Positions 44,586-55,400 of a stretch of 64,000 bases of DNA are shown here, piece after piece. Location of the stretch: the NCBI RefSeq assembly GCF_000333895.2, contig NZ_ANFM02000036.1, forward strand, positions 18,910-82,909. The letters run 5' to 3'. This stretch comes from Grimontia indica. GTDB taxonomy: Bacteria > Pseudomonadota > Gammaproteobacteria > Enterobacterales > Vibrionaceae. Both the position numbers and the translations under genes were made by a program. The first letter of the stretch is position 1, and the number at the start of each line of letters is the position of its first letter. The notes below the pieces were generated by a model. It did not search any database, was not told where the DNA came from, and saw only the letters and a program-made list of their open reading frames with translations.

Positions 44586-44611
44586 AAAGGCCAGCGCGAA
44601 GCTGGCCTTTT
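44586..44611. terminator. Bidirectional terminator between tesB and porin
   Basis: AAAGGCCAGC and GCTGGCCTTT arms with a GCGAA loop, T-run on both strands; convergent genes. Confidence 0.88.
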
Positions 44612-44630
44612 CTGTTTTCACGCGATTAAC

Positions 44631-45554
44631 TTAGAAGTCGTAACGCATGCCTGCTTGCAGTTGGTCATCTTTACCATCAAGGCCTTCGAATTTGTAGCCT
44701 GCGTAAGCGCGGAAGTTGCCGTTGAATTTGTAAACCGCTTCTGCAGCAAAGTTGTTGGCTTCTTCGGTATTGGTGTCGTCGTACTCACCAAAGTTGTATA
44801 CCGCCACCAGCGCCAGTTGCTTAGTCGCTTTGTATTGCGCTGCCACTTCATAACCGGTGTAGTCCTGATTGCCTTTTGAACCAGCGGTGTAAAGTGCGCC
44901 CAGCGTAAAGCCGTTTTGCGAGTATTCAGCCGCCAGGTTGACTTGGTCATCGCTGTCAGTGCCTGCATCCTGAGACACGTAACCTGCACCAAGGCTGACT
45001 ACACCAAAGCTATACAGCGCAGAGATGCCGTAGCTGTCTGCATCTTTCTCGTCGGCTGCAATGTAGTTGGCTTGAATAGACAGCGCGTCAAACTCGCCAG
45101 CGTACAGGAAGTTGTTTTCACGCTTGTCTTTGTTGCCTGAAACCAAGTCTGCCGCGTCACCACCAAAGGTCGCCATCACATCGGTAATGTCAGTCAGCTG
45201 AACCTGTGCAGAATCTTGCTTACCGTAAGAAAACTCACCCGCTGATGTGCCGAAACCTGCGAAGATGTAGCGGTTCTTCAGGCTATCGCCACCGCTGAAC
45301 TCAGCTTCGTATTTACCGAAACCGTAGAGACCTTCTGAGATTTCCGTTTTGCCTTTCAGGTTAAAGCGCGCACGGGATTTATCTTCAAAAGAGCTGTTGG
45401 TGTCGCTCTCGTTGTTGTCAGACACGTTGAAGCGCGCTTCAGCACGGCCACCCACTTTCAGGGATGTGCCTTCGCTGTCGTATACCGTCGCCGCGAAAGA
45501 GGAAGTTGAAGCGAGTGCGATAAGCATTGCAGAGGTTAACGCTGCGTTTTTCAT
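44631..45554 (-). CDS. Gram-negative outer-membrane porin (OmpU-like)
   Basis: A trimeric beta-barrel porin (307 aa). Signal peptide MKNAALTSAMLIALASTSSF, cleavage after FAA. The mature start (VYDSEGTSLKVGGRAEARFN) and the C-terminal LQAGMRYDF with terminal Phe are typical of the Vibrio/Photobacterium general porin family. The barrel has alternating polar/hydrophobic strands. It is monocistronic with a long leader. Which host porin (OmpU, OmpT, OmpL type) cannot be settled here. Confidence 0.88.
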   Translation of the reverse strand: MKNAALTSAMLIALASTSSFAATVYDSEGTSLKVGGRAEARFNVSDNNESDTNSSFEDKSRARFNLKGKTEISEGLYGFGKYEAEFSGGDSLKNRYIFAGFGTSAGEFSYGKQDSAQVQLTDITDVMATFGGDAADLVSGNKDKRENNFLYAGEFDALSIQANYIAADEKDADSYGISALYSFGVVSLGAGYVSQDAGTDSDDQVNLAAEYSQNGFTLGALYTAGSKGNQDYTGYEVAAQYKATKQLALVAVYNFGEYDDTNTEEANNFAAEAVYKFNGNFRAYAGYKFEGLDGKDDQLQAGMRYDF

Positions 45555-45843
45555 TTCTTACTACCTTATTGTATTTGGGGGGCTTTCTTGCCCAATAAAG
45601 AAAAAGCGGGGGCTAAGGTAGGGCTGAAAAATGACAGTTCGGTTTCTGTCGGGTGACGTTTATGTTCCACCGGAATGACCAAATGATGACTGTCGACTGA
45701 CCTCTCAACACCTTGTAATCTCGGGACATTCATCACACTGAAAGTTACGAGGCATATCTTTCGCTTTAGGCTGTCGGAAATCTTCAAGACTCCTTTTCCA
45801 CCAAGAGCCAGAATGGACAAAACATCAACAAGGAGAGGGAATA

Positions 45844-46227
45844 ATGAAGTTTAGATACACGATTATGTACGTGGAAAACGTTGAACAAACATTGGCGTTC
45901 TACGAACAGGCTTTCGGGCTGGAACGCGCCTTTCTGCATGAAAGCGGCGATTATGGCGAGCTGAACACCGGCGACACCAAACTCTCTTTTTCATCACTAG
46001 CGCTGATGACTTCGCTCGGCAAGCACCCAAGTTCTGGAAACCCGCACTCACCCAACTTTGAAATCGCCTTTGAAACCGATGATGTGGCGGGAAACCTTTC
46101 CAATGCGCTGAAAGCAGGGGCGGAATTGATGCAGAATGTTGAAGAAATGCCCTGGGGACAAACCACCGCTTACGTACGCGATTTGAATGGGTTTTTGGTA
46201 GAGATTTGTACCGCTGTGGCAGGTTAG
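45844..46227 (+). CDS. VOC (glyoxalase/bleomycin-resistance fold) family protein
   Basis: A 127-aa single-domain protein with two beta-alpha-beta-beta-beta units: FRYTIMYVENVEQTLAFYEQ then FEIAFETDDVAGNLSNALKA, ending with TTAYVRDLNGFLVEICT, where the Glu is a likely metal ligand. Reaction unknown; VOC proteins range from lyases to antibiotic-binding proteins. CAAGGAGAGGG precedes the start. It is convergent with the AraC-type regulator. Confidence 0.85.
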   Translation: MKFRYTIMYVENVEQTLAFYEQAFGLERAFLHESGDYGELNTGDTKLSFSSLALMTSLGKHPSSGNPHSPNFEIAFETDDVAGNLSNALKAGAELMQNVEEMPWGQTTAYVRDLNGFLVEICTAVAG

Positions 46228-46236
46228 CCTTGGCCC

Positions 46237-46860
46237 TCAATAACCGGGAACGTAAAGCTGTTCGGTAAGATCTTTTCTGAGTTTTAATTCACTTGGTGTC
46301 ACGCCAAACCAGCGTTTAATTTCGCGGCTGAAGTGCGCCTGATCGGCGTAGCCAAAATCAAAGGCAGTATCAATCAGTGGTGCGTCCTCGGCAATGGCAC
46401 GGGCACTTTGTCTTGCCCTTGCCAATTGAACCCAGAACAAAGGCGACTTACCGCTCCGTTCGAGAAGATGCCTTTGTAAGGTTCTCTCACTGACACCAAG
46501 CGAGCGCGCAATATCAGCCACTGAACCCAACCGCTCGCCTAGGCTGAAAAGCGCTTCATCGACATTGCTACAGCGACGTGAAAAGGCAGCAATCTTATCG
46601 AAAAGATCATGGGTGTCTTTTCCAATAGCGGCCATCAATTGGCTTTCATCCACCCATGTTCCCGGCGCTAAGCGATAGCCTGTCATTTTTGCGTTTGGCG
46701 TTATATCAACAGCGATAGTGGTTTCAAACAGCGGGGAGACATGCACCTGCTGTACACCCTCGATTTCCGTCACAATCACATCACGGCAGCCGTCAGGCAC
46801 CACATAGGCGGTCCCTTTTTCTGTCGGATTAGATGTCCAGATATCGATGATGCTTTCCAT
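46237..46860 (-). CDS. AraC-family transcriptional regulator
   Basis: A 207-aa protein. The N-terminal ~105 residues form a compact sensor (VVPDGCRDVIV, ITPNAKMTGYRLAPG, similar to DUF6597-type domains). The C-terminal ~100 residues hold the two AraC helix-turn-helix units (VADIARSLGVSERTLQRHL; IDTAFDFGYADQAHFSREIK, then RWFGVTPSEL). It ends close to the VOC gene and follows the ABC exporter on the same strand, so its target may be either. Confidence 0.85.
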   Translation of the reverse strand: MESIIDIWTSNPTEKGTAYVVPDGCRDVIVTEIEGVQQVHVSPLFETTIAVDITPNAKMTGYRLAPGTWVDESQLMAAIGKDTHDLFDKIAAFSRRCSNVDEALFSLGERLGSVADIARSLGVSERTLQRHLLERSGKSPLFWVQLARARQSARAIAEDAPLIDTAFDFGYADQAHFSREIKRWFGVTPSELKLRKDLTEQLYVPGY

Positions 46861-46893
46861 GCTCTCCCCGCGTGGTGTTGAACAGCCTTTAGC

Positions 46894-48681
46894 TTAGGCG
46901 ATCCCTTCGTGTGTTTCTGTCTCACCGCAAGCAATTTGCTCCAGCTCTTCCAGATGTGCTCGGGTTTGCTGCAGCTCGTACATCTGCCAGTAGCGGCCTT
47001 TGTTCGCCAAAAGCTGCTGATGGTTACCCTGCTCTTCCACGTGACCACGATGCAACACCAGAATGTTGTCCGCATCTGCAATGGTCGAAAGACGGTGCGC
47101 AATCACCACAATGGTCATGGTATTTCGCAGCGCTGCCAGTGCTTGCTGCACACGTTCTTCCGTGCCGGAGTCAATGTTGGCGGTCGCTTCATCCAAAATC
47201 AGGATACGCGGCTTATCCACCAGCACGCGAGCCAGCGCCAGAAGCTGCTTCTGACCCGCAGAAAGCGTAATATCACCCGTGCCAATCGCAGTATCCAGCC
47301 CAGACGGCAAGTGCTTCACATAGTCCGCCATATCGACCTGTTCCAACGCCTGCCAAATCGCTTCATCTGAAATATCACGGCCAAGGCTGACGTTGGCGCG
47401 GAAGGTATCAGAGAGAACATGCGGGTCTTGTTGCACCATGGCAATGCCAGAGCGGAGCGCATTTTGGGTCAGGGTCGAGAGCTCTCTGCCACCCAGCTTC
47501 AACCTGCCCTTTTGCACGGGATAGAAGCCCATCAACAAGGAAGCGAGCGTACTCTTACCACTACCGGTATGCCCGACCAAGGCTAAGAATCCGCCCTCTT
47601 TGACCGAGACATTCACATCGGTCAGCACCTGAGTTTTACCATCGTAACTGAAGGTAAGCCCTTCAATATCAATGGTACCGAATTCAATGGCGCGGTCATC
47701 GTCACCATAAACATGCTGTTTGGCATCCATCAGCTCGAACAGACGCTCACCCGCCATAATAGCCTGCTGCAACAAGGACAAACGCTGCATCAGTTCTATC
47801 AGCGGCTCAGTGACACGCCCCAAATAGCTGATAAAGGCGTAAAGCACGCCCACACCAATCAACTCATTGCCGTGCCAGCCAAACAGTGCAGCCAGCGAGA
47901 TAAGTGCCACACCAGACATCAAATCAATCAGCGGGCGCAGGTAAATGCCGTTGATTTTCACGATGCGAACTTCGGTGTTGAAGTGTTGCTCAGTTAAATC
48001 AGCAAAGCGCTCTGAAAAACGCTGCTCCTGCCCCATCAACTGGATCAGGCTCATCCCCTGAATCGACTCACTCATCACGCTGTTAATGTCAGTCAGCAAG
48101 TCGCGTGAGTCGCGGTAAGCGGGTGACGAGCGGCGTTGGTAGTAGTACATCACCAAAACCACTGAAGGGATAAGAATCGCCACCACAACCGTGAGTGTCG
48201 GACTCAACAAGTACATGGCCGTCAGCATGGCGATGATCAGCGCTGTCGCTTGCAGGAAACTCGCGACCACTTGCACGTAAAGCTCTTTCAGCGATTCGGT
48301 GTCGTTGGTGACGCGCGAGACCAATTTACCTGCTGGCACATAATCAAACGCCGACAAAGGCTGGTTGATGATGCTGGCATACACACGTTTGCGAATGGTT
48401 TGGACGATTTCAATCGCGATACGGCTGAACCGGATCCCATAGGCGTAGTGCAACAGACCTGAGAGTACCGTGACCGCAATGTAGGCCAAGGCCAGCCCCC
48501 ATAGAACATTTGGTGGATAGTAATCCTGAGCGACATAGTCATCGAGGAAAATTCGAATCAACCACGGGCCGCTGACATCGGCTACCACGGCAAACAGCAG
48601 GAAGATAGCCGCCACCGCGAAGCCTGCTTTGTCATTAAGCAGGTAACTCAGAAGGCGTTTTAAGGTTTCACGTTTACTCAT
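46894..48681 (-). CDS. mdlB: ABC exporter half-transporter, MdlB-like
   Basis: One half of a heterodimeric multidrug-type ABC exporter (595 aa): six transmembrane helices, then an ATPase domain with Walker A GHTGSGKST, signature TLSAGQKQ (Ala in place of the second Gly) and Walker B ILILDEATANID. The EATAN form and the altered signature are typical of the partner with different ATPase site. It overlaps mdlA-like by four bases. In E. coli mdlAB lies between decR and glnK-amtB-tesB; the same order here supports the name. Substrate unknown. Confidence 0.85.
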   Translation of the reverse strand: MSKRETLKRLLSYLLNDKAGFAVAAIFLLFAVVADVSGPWLIRIFLDDYVAQDYYPPNVLWGLALAYIAVTVLSGLLHYAYGIRFSRIAIEIVQTIRKRVYASIINQPLSAFDYVPAGKLVSRVTNDTESLKELYVQVVASFLQATALIIAMLTAMYLLSPTLTVVVAILIPSVVLVMYYYQRRSSPAYRDSRDLLTDINSVMSESIQGMSLIQLMGQEQRFSERFADLTEQHFNTEVRIVKINGIYLRPLIDLMSGVALISLAALFGWHGNELIGVGVLYAFISYLGRVTEPLIELMQRLSLLQQAIMAGERLFELMDAKQHVYGDDDRAIEFGTIDIEGLTFSYDGKTQVLTDVNVSVKEGGFLALVGHTGSGKSTLASLLMGFYPVQKGRLKLGGRELSTLTQNALRSGIAMVQQDPHVLSDTFRANVSLGRDISDEAIWQALEQVDMADYVKHLPSGLDTAIGTGDITLSAGQKQLLALARVLVDKPRILILDEATANIDSGTEERVQQALAALRNTMTIVVIAHRLSTIADADNILVLHRGHVEEQGNHQQLLANKGRYWQMYELQQTRAHLEELEQIACGETETHEGIA

Positions 48682-50423
48682 AGCGCCTCCTCCAGTGCTT
48701 GTTCGAGTTGCTGATAACGCTGCATTTCGGCATACCAGCCGTTGGCATTCACTAAGGCTTTGTGCGTGCCACGCTCTTCAATATGCCCTTTTTGCAACAC
48801 GATGATTTCATCGGCCGATTCCAACGCCGACAAACGGTGTGCAATCACCACGGTGGTCTGGTGCTGTGCGCGGTCATGAAGGTTTTTCAGGATGTGGTGC
48901 TCAGTGCGGCCATCCACCGCTGACAGGGCATCGTCCAGTACCAGAATTTCCGCATCCAGCAGCAAAGCACGGGCAATGGAGATCCGCTGTTTTTGACCAC
49001 CGGAAAGCGTAATACCCTTTTCTCCCACCAGCGTTTCGTAGCCTTCCGGGAACTGCATGATGTCTTCATCAATACAAGCCAGCTTCGCCGCTTCACGGAT
49101 TTCTTCACGTGTTGCATCCGGCTTACCGAGAGCAATGTTGTCGGCAATGCTGCGGGAGAACAAAAACGGCGCTTGCGTCACCACCGCTAGCTTGCCACGC
49201 CACTCGCCCAGCTTGAAATCGCGAAGGTCTGTGCCGCCATAGCTGACGCGACCCTGAACAGGGTCTTCCAAGCGCAGCATCAAAGACAAAATGGTGGTTT
49301 TACCACTGCCCACTGGCCCCGCCACACCCAGCATTCTTCCGGGTGCTAATTCAACATTCACATCGCGAAGCGCTGGAATGTCATGACCGCGCCAAGTGAA
49401 CTGATCAATCGCAATAGACAGGGCTTCACGTTCTGCGGGTAGGGCTTTGTCGCCATCTACCAAGTCCGGCTTTTCTTCCAGCAACTCTTTAATACGCTTC
49501 CACGCTGCTGAGCCACGTTCGATGATGTTAAACAACCAGGCAACGGCCAACATCGGCCAGATCATCAAGCCTTGATACAGAGTAAATGCGGTCAGCTCGC
49601 CCAAGGTTAAGGTCCCATTTGCCACCATGTAACCACCACCCGCAATCGAGCAGAAAAACGAGGTGCCAATGGTCAGGAAAATGACTGGGTCAAACATGGC
49701 ATCGACTTTTGCTACGGCCATGTTCTTTTCGCCCGTGTCATCTGCCACCGCATTAAAGCGGTCAACCTGCTGGGACTCCAACCCAAACGCGCGGATCATC
49801 CGAATGCCATTGAGCGACGATTGTGTTTCTTCCGACAGCGATGAAAATGCCGCCTGTGAAGCGCTGAACCTATGATGGAGCTGTTTACCGAAGCGGTTCA
49901 CCATAATCGCCATCACTGGCATGGGTGCCAGCGCCAACAGGGTCAGTTCCCAGCTGATGGTGGTGGTCATGACAATCAACACCGCAATTCCCATGATCAA
50001 CGAGTCGGCCAGCGTCAACACGCCTTCGCCCGCCGTCATCACGACTGCTTTGACATCGTTAGTAGATCGCGCCATCAAATCGCCCGTGCGGTAGCGCTCA
50101 AAGAAGCGAGGGGCATGGCGGGTAAAGTGCTGGTAGAGCTTGTCACGAAGTACAGTGCCGAGTTGCGCCGCAGCGCCAAACAGCCACACGCGCCAGACAA
50201 CGCGCATGAAATACACCACGACCCAGAGCGCAATGATCGCCCCAAGCGCGATAAACATTTGTTTTTTGCTGATATCGCCCGCCATGACACCGTCCACCAG
50301 CCAACCAATGGCTTTCGGCGGGATCAGTTCAAAACCGGCGACGAAAAATAAGAGCACAATGGCGCCGACATAGCGTTTCCACGCCATTCGGAAAAACCAT
50401 CCGAGTTCCAAAAATATGCGCAT
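48678..50423 (-). CDS. mdlA: ABC exporter half-transporter, MdlA-like
   Basis: The other half (581 aa): six transmembrane helices (first near residues 12-32) and an ATPase domain with Walker A GPVGSGKTT, signature LSGGQKQR, and Walker B ILVLDDALSAVD. Here Asp stands where the catalytic Glu normally is, as in the degenerate site of heterodimeric exporters. The end overlaps the start of mdlB-like. It follows the Lrp-type gene on the same strand. Confidence 0.85.
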   Translation of the reverse strand: MRIFLELGWFFRMAWKRYVGAIVLLFFVAGFELIPPKAIGWLVDGVMAGDISKKQMFIALGAIIALWVVVYFMRVVWRVWLFGAAAQLGTVLRDKLYQHFTRHAPRFFERYRTGDLMARSTNDVKAVVMTAGEGVLTLADSLIMGIAVLIVMTTTISWELTLLALAPMPVMAIMVNRFGKQLHHRFSASQAAFSSLSEETQSSLNGIRMIRAFGLESQQVDRFNAVADDTGEKNMAVAKVDAMFDPVIFLTIGTSFFCSIAGGGYMVANGTLTLGELTAFTLYQGLMIWPMLAVAWLFNIIERGSAAWKRIKELLEEKPDLVDGDKALPAEREALSIAIDQFTWRGHDIPALRDVNVELAPGRMLGVAGPVGSGKTTILSLMLRLEDPVQGRVSYGGTDLRDFKLGEWRGKLAVVTQAPFLFSRSIADNIALGKPDATREEIREAAKLACIDEDIMQFPEGYETLVGEKGITLSGGQKQRISIARALLLDAEILVLDDALSAVDGRTEHHILKNLHDRAQHQTTVVIAHRLSALESADEIIVLQKGHIEERGTHKALVNANGWYAEMQRYQQLEQALEEAL

Positions 50424-50510
50424 TCATCCTCCCCTGCGCGAGCCAACTTACTTTTCAGGTCTCTGACTTGCCTGACTTTTATTGCTCAAGCTTTTGTATG
50501 CTGAGTCTTT

Positions 50511-50975
50511 TTAGAGCGGTAACGCGGTGGTGTATTTCAAAGGCTCCATCGCGAATGTCGACGTGACATTGGTCAGGCCATCAATACTGTTCACCAGCTT
50601 TTTATAGAAGCGGTCAAACGCCGCCATGTCTGCCACCTGCACCTTTAACATGTAGTCGTATTCTCCCGCCATGCGATAGCATTCCATCACTTCAGCAAAG
50701 GGGGTAACGACATCCACAAACTTGCGGTACCAGGTTTCAGAGTGGTTTGAGGTTTTAATTTGGACAAAAGCCGTGAACGAGAGCCCTAACGCTTCGGGGT
50801 CTAAAAGGGCGACACGCTTTTGCAAGATGCCACTTTCTTCGAGACGTTTGAGACGTTTCCAACAAGGCGTGGTAGTGAGGTTTACCCGTTCGGCCAGATC
50901 TGACAGCGACAATGACGCGTCGCGTTGTAACCAATCTAACAATTGGCGATCTACATTATCCAGTGAAATTGTCAT
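50511..50975 (-). CDS. decR: Lrp/AsnC-family regulator, DecR-like
   Basis: A 154-aa regulator, normal length for the family. The N-terminal helix-turn-helix is [20 protein letters not shown]; the C-terminal RAM ligand domain contains [16 protein letters not shown]. The frame is open to 51089, but the family starts at [17 protein letters not shown], so the ATG at 50975 is chosen. It is divergent from the PLP enzyme gene and adjacent to mdlA, like E. coli decR, the cysteine-responsive detoxification regulator. Regulation of the divergent gene by cysteine is inferred. Confidence 0.82.
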   Translation of the reverse strand: MTISLDNVDRQLLDWLQRDASLSLSDLAERVNLTTTPCWKRLKRLEESGILQKRVALLDPEALGLSFTAFVQIKTSNHSETWYRKFVDVVTPFAEVMECYRMAGEYDYMLKVQVADMAAFDRFYKKLVNSIDGLTNVTSTFAMEPLKYTTALPL

Positions 50976-51169
50976 GACTGCTTTACCATTTCCGCGATAA
51001 GAGGCAAAAAATCCCCTCCCAAGACAACGGAGAGAAATATTTTCTTTTTCGACGCCAATAATAGAATGAATTTCCATAACGAGCGACATTTAGACGAAAA
51101 ATGGCAAAACTTTACTTCGCATCTAGGATTATATTGTTGGTATAACCTTGATTATTATGAAGTAAGCCA

Positions 51170-52240
51170 ATGATGACTGAAGTAAACGTTCCTGCTAATT
51201 CCTCACACTGGGTTTGCGACGCAATTCGTAAAATCGAAGCGGACTTCCAACGCTCAGCGGATACCCACCTTATCAAACTGGATCTGCCGTACTTCCCAGA
51301 GATCGATATCTACCTGAAAGATGAAAGCACCCATCCAACGGGTAGCTTGAAACACCGTCTTGCACGTTCCCTTTTCCTTTACGCTTTGTGTAACGGCTGG
51401 ATCAAAGAAGACACCACTATCATCGAGTCATCTTCCGGCAGTACGGCAATTTCTGAGGCTTACTTCGCTCGCTTACTTGGCCTTCGTTTTATCGCTGTTG
51501 TGCCGCGTACCACGGCGAAAAAGAAAATCGAACAAATACAGTTCTATGGCGGCGAAGCCCACTTTGTGGATCGCTCTGACGAAATTTACGCAGAATCACG
51601 CCGCCTTGCGCAGGAACTGAATGGCCATTATATGGACCAATTCACCTACGCTGAGCGTGCCACCGACTGGCGCAGTAACAACAACATCGCCAACAGCATT
51701 TTCAGTCAGATGAAGTACGAGCGTTACCCTGTGCCAAACTGGATTGTGATGAGCCCGGGCACCGGCGGTACTTCCGCCACCATCGGCCGTTTCATCCGCT
51801 ACCGTTGTCACCACACTCAACTGATGGCGGTCGACCCGGAAAACTCGGTTTTCCATGATTTCTATAAGACAGGCGATCAATCACTCACACTAGATCGTGG
51901 CGGAAAAATCGAAGGTATCGGCCGACCACGCGTTGAACCAAGCTTCATCCCAGGCGTGATTGACCGTATGGAAACCATCAAAGATGTAGACAGCGTTGGC
52001 ACAGTGCATTGGCTGGAGAACATTCTTGGCCGCAAAGCGGGTGCATCAACAGGCACCAACCTTTATGGCGCATTGATGCTGGCGGAAGAGATGCAATCAC
52101 GCGGTGAAAAAGGGTCTATCGTCACCTTGCTTTGCGACAGTGGCGAACGTTATCTGGATACCTATTTCAATGAAGAGTGGGTGAACGCAAACATTGGTGA
52201 TATTGCGCCAACGCTGGAATACCTGAAGAAGTTCGGGTGA
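51170..52240 (+). CDS. PLP-dependent cysteine synthase-family enzyme, probably cysteine-degrading
   Basis: A fold-type II pyridoxal-phosphate enzyme (356 aa). The PLP lysine is in PTGSLKHRLA (about residue 60); the substrate loop is ESSSGSTAISEAY; the phosphate loop is SPGTGGTSATIG. It differs from CysK by its opening and C-terminal DSGERYLDTYF. Proteins like this next to a DecR-like regulator fit the Cds1-type cysteine desulfhydrase (cysteine to pyruvate, sulfide and ammonia), but a cysteine or related synthase activity cannot be excluded. ATG ATG at 51170/51173. Confidence 0.8.
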   Translation: MMTEVNVPANSSHWVCDAIRKIEADFQRSADTHLIKLDLPYFPEIDIYLKDESTHPTGSLKHRLARSLFLYALCNGWIKEDTTIIESSSGSTAISEAYFARLLGLRFIAVVPRTTAKKKIEQIQFYGGEAHFVDRSDEIYAESRRLAQELNGHYMDQFTYAERATDWRSNNNIANSIFSQMKYERYPVPNWIVMSPGTGGTSATIGRFIRYRCHHTQLMAVDPENSVFHDFYKTGDQSLTLDRGGKIEGIGRPRVEPSFIPGVIDRMETIKDVDSVGTVHWLENILGRKAGASTGTNLYGALMLAEEMQSRGEKGSIVTLLCDSGERYLDTYFNEEWVNANIGDIAPTLEYLKKFG

Positions 52241-52265
52241 CAGAAATCGCTTTCTTCAGCTTATC

Positions 52266-52290
52266 AAGGCGCACTTAGGTGCGCTTTTTT
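52266..52290 (+). terminator. Intrinsic terminator after the PLP enzyme gene
   Basis: GCGCAC and GTGCGC arms with a TTAG loop and T-run. Confidence 0.8.
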
Positions 52291-52402
52291 ATTATTTACA
52301 ACCAAATATTTGGCAGTAAATCCCGCTTCTTATTTTAGTGACAAAAATCTCTCCGCTCCTTGGATTAGATAACTTGTGTATCTATTCAAAGGGACTAAAA
52401 GC

Positions 52403-55400
52403 ATGTCTACAACAAAAACTATCATTCGCACTGCTCAGGAATTTATTGACCTTTTCTATGACGCAAAGGACAGACTAGAGAAAGCTGGCCATCCAGACTT
52501 AGCCGACAAAATGGACAAAATCAAAGATGGTGTTGAAGAGCTTTTCGAACATATTGATGAAGAAGGGAACATTACTAACCAAGAAGAGGTTGATCGGGTC
52601 AAAGAAGAGATCGCAGGTGAACTTTCCAGCCTTATCCCTACTGATGGCCTTGCTCTCGCAGCAGGTACCCTTGTCATATTTGCGTTTGGCTCTAGCGCGA
52701 TAGCTCTCGCTGGCGCAGCAGGTGTTGCCATTGGGGCTTCATTGGCTATTGACTATGTCAAAGAAGCAGCATTGGTGGAGGTGCTTCGAATAGTGGAAGA
52801 TCTTGGCATCCAACGATTTGAACCACTAGAGGCTGATTTTTCCTCGTCAACCAAAGGGGTTATTGTTTCAGGGAGCACCAGTGATGACATCATCATCAGT
52901 TCATACCATGACGACGTGATTAACACAGGTACTGGCAATGATCATATTACTATTCTGGATGGTGTGAACCAGGTTGACGCAGGCATAGGTGAAAACATCA
53001 TCAATATCGCAGATGGTACCAACACTGTAGACACTGATTACCATGACGATACCTTTTACATCATCTCTGGCGACAACACCATTACCACTGGATGGGGCAA
53101 CGATACCATTAACATTCAGGGCGGCAATAATCTAATCAACATGTCAACTCAGGGAGACGAATTGAATAGCGTGGTATACACGCATGGAAACGGAAAGCAG
53201 TTTTTAGTCGACATGCAGAAAAACGGTAAAATTATAGTTAACCGAGGTTCAGAACAGGATGAACTAACTGGTGCCGATATCATCGCCTTTGACGGTATGC
53301 CTGCGACAAGCAATGGTAGCTTTTCGATAAAAATGAGTTTTAGTTCCGCCAATGATTTACTCAACACTTCTGCAGGTTATCGAGGTGAACCTGTGATTGC
53401 TTTCATGGGAGGCGGTGACGATTTGGTGCAAGTCAGACCTTACAAAGGCGCAAGTTCTACGCTTACTGAGCATGAAATTTGGGGTGGCCTCGGAGAAGAT
53501 ACCATCGCGTTTTTTGATATCACTGGCAAATCCTTTGCCCAAACTTTTATTAACCTAGAACAAGAAACGGTCTCGCTCAGAAATTCCTCTGAAGATGTTT
53601 TCATAATTCACGAGTTTGAGCACGCCATTGGGACAGACAAAAAAGACTTCATCATCGGAAACGAACTTGATAATCAACTAATAGGCCTTGAAGGTCAGGA
53701 TAATCTCGTCGGAAATGAAGGTGTCGATGTCCTTGACGGAGGCGACGGAAGAGACACGTTAATTGGCGGTCGTGAAGGTAGCAGAAAAGACGCCAATGAT
53801 GGAGTAAACGATTACCTTCAAGGCGGCGATGGGTATGATACCTATTACATTTCAGTCGAGCATAATTTCGACAGCGCCAATACTACAGCTATCCGCTATA
53901 ACCCACTTTCAGAGCAATACTACAAAAACTCCAATGTCCTGAACTCTATCGATTACATCAATGATTCTGACCAATCCGGCCAAGTGAAGTTTTCTTTTGA
54001 TGGCGGTGATGGCTGGTTATCAGGGCTTAGTGGCAGCATTGAGTTAAGCGGTATCAGCCTTACCAAAGTAGAATTAGACACTGGCATTTATTTTTATCAG
54101 GCAGTCAATAGCTATATATTCGGCGGTCTGCCGCTGGCAGCGGTAAAACTTGGTAATGATCTGGTTTTTGTTGAACAGGAGGTCTTTGGGGCCATTTTCG
54201 CCATAAAAGACTTTAAAAATGGAGACAGTGGCGTAAGGCTTCATGATAACGCTTTAGTCGGTACAGAGCTTACAGAACGCCTGGAGGGTACCGATGCTGA
54301 TGAATCCCTCTCCTCCGCACCTTCTGCCAGTAGCGGGATCAAAATGGAAGGTAAAGGCGGCTCTGATACCTACTCGGGAATGGGCAAAGACACAGGTGAT
54401 GACGAAATAACTGACGTCGGTAGCGAAAACGACGTCGATCGTCTGGATATGTCTAACCTATCTGCCGCCGATGTTTCCATCTCACGTGGCGGGTCTTCAG
54501 AGCAACAAGACCAACGTTCCAGCCTAGACTCAACAACCAGTAACGACCTGATCATCAAAGGTCTGGCAGGCTCTAGCTTCGGTGGCAGTGTCACCATCAA
54601 GGATTACTTTGGTGGACGAGTCACTGGCATTGAAGAAATTTTGCTTGGTGGACAACTCCTCGACGCCGAAGACGTGGTGCGCTCCTTCAATGACTATGCC
54701 CCTTCCTTACTGGCAGACGATATATCAGGCAGTGAGGGACGTGATGTGATTGATGGGTCAGACGGAGATGATGTGCTTGCTGGAAATGGGGGGAATGATC
54801 TGCTGATTGGCGGAAAAGGTGCTGATAGCATTGATGGCGGTGATGGCAACGACTTAATTGTCGCTGACGCTGACGATACCCAATATCTGGGCGGCAAAGG
54901 CGAAGATACCTTGTTGTACATTGGCAACGACGACCAGAGCTTCTCCATGGAGACCAACGGATTTGAACACCTGAAGGCCGGTTCGGGCAATAATGTGGTC
55001 TTTGCGACCAATGATGCCAATGACCTTGATGGTCAGGCTGGCAATGACAAGCTCTATGGATTCGCGGGCAACGACAACCTGAAAGGTGGAGACGGGGATG
55101 ACCAGTTAATTGCAGGCTCCGGCGATGACGAACTGTTTGGTGGAAACGGGAACGATCGTCTTCTTGGAGGCACTGGAGACGATACCCTCGACGGTGGTGA
55201 TGGTGACGACATACTTTTCGGTTTTCTCGACAGTGACTGGCTGTATGGAGGATTCGGCAATGACCATCTGGATGCAGGATATGGAAACTACAACTATCTG
55301 GATGGTGGAGTCGGTATCGATACATACGCAGGGAGTAATCTGACTGATACCATGATTTTTGATTCCAGTGATTTCGTTGGAAACGCTAAATTCACCACAA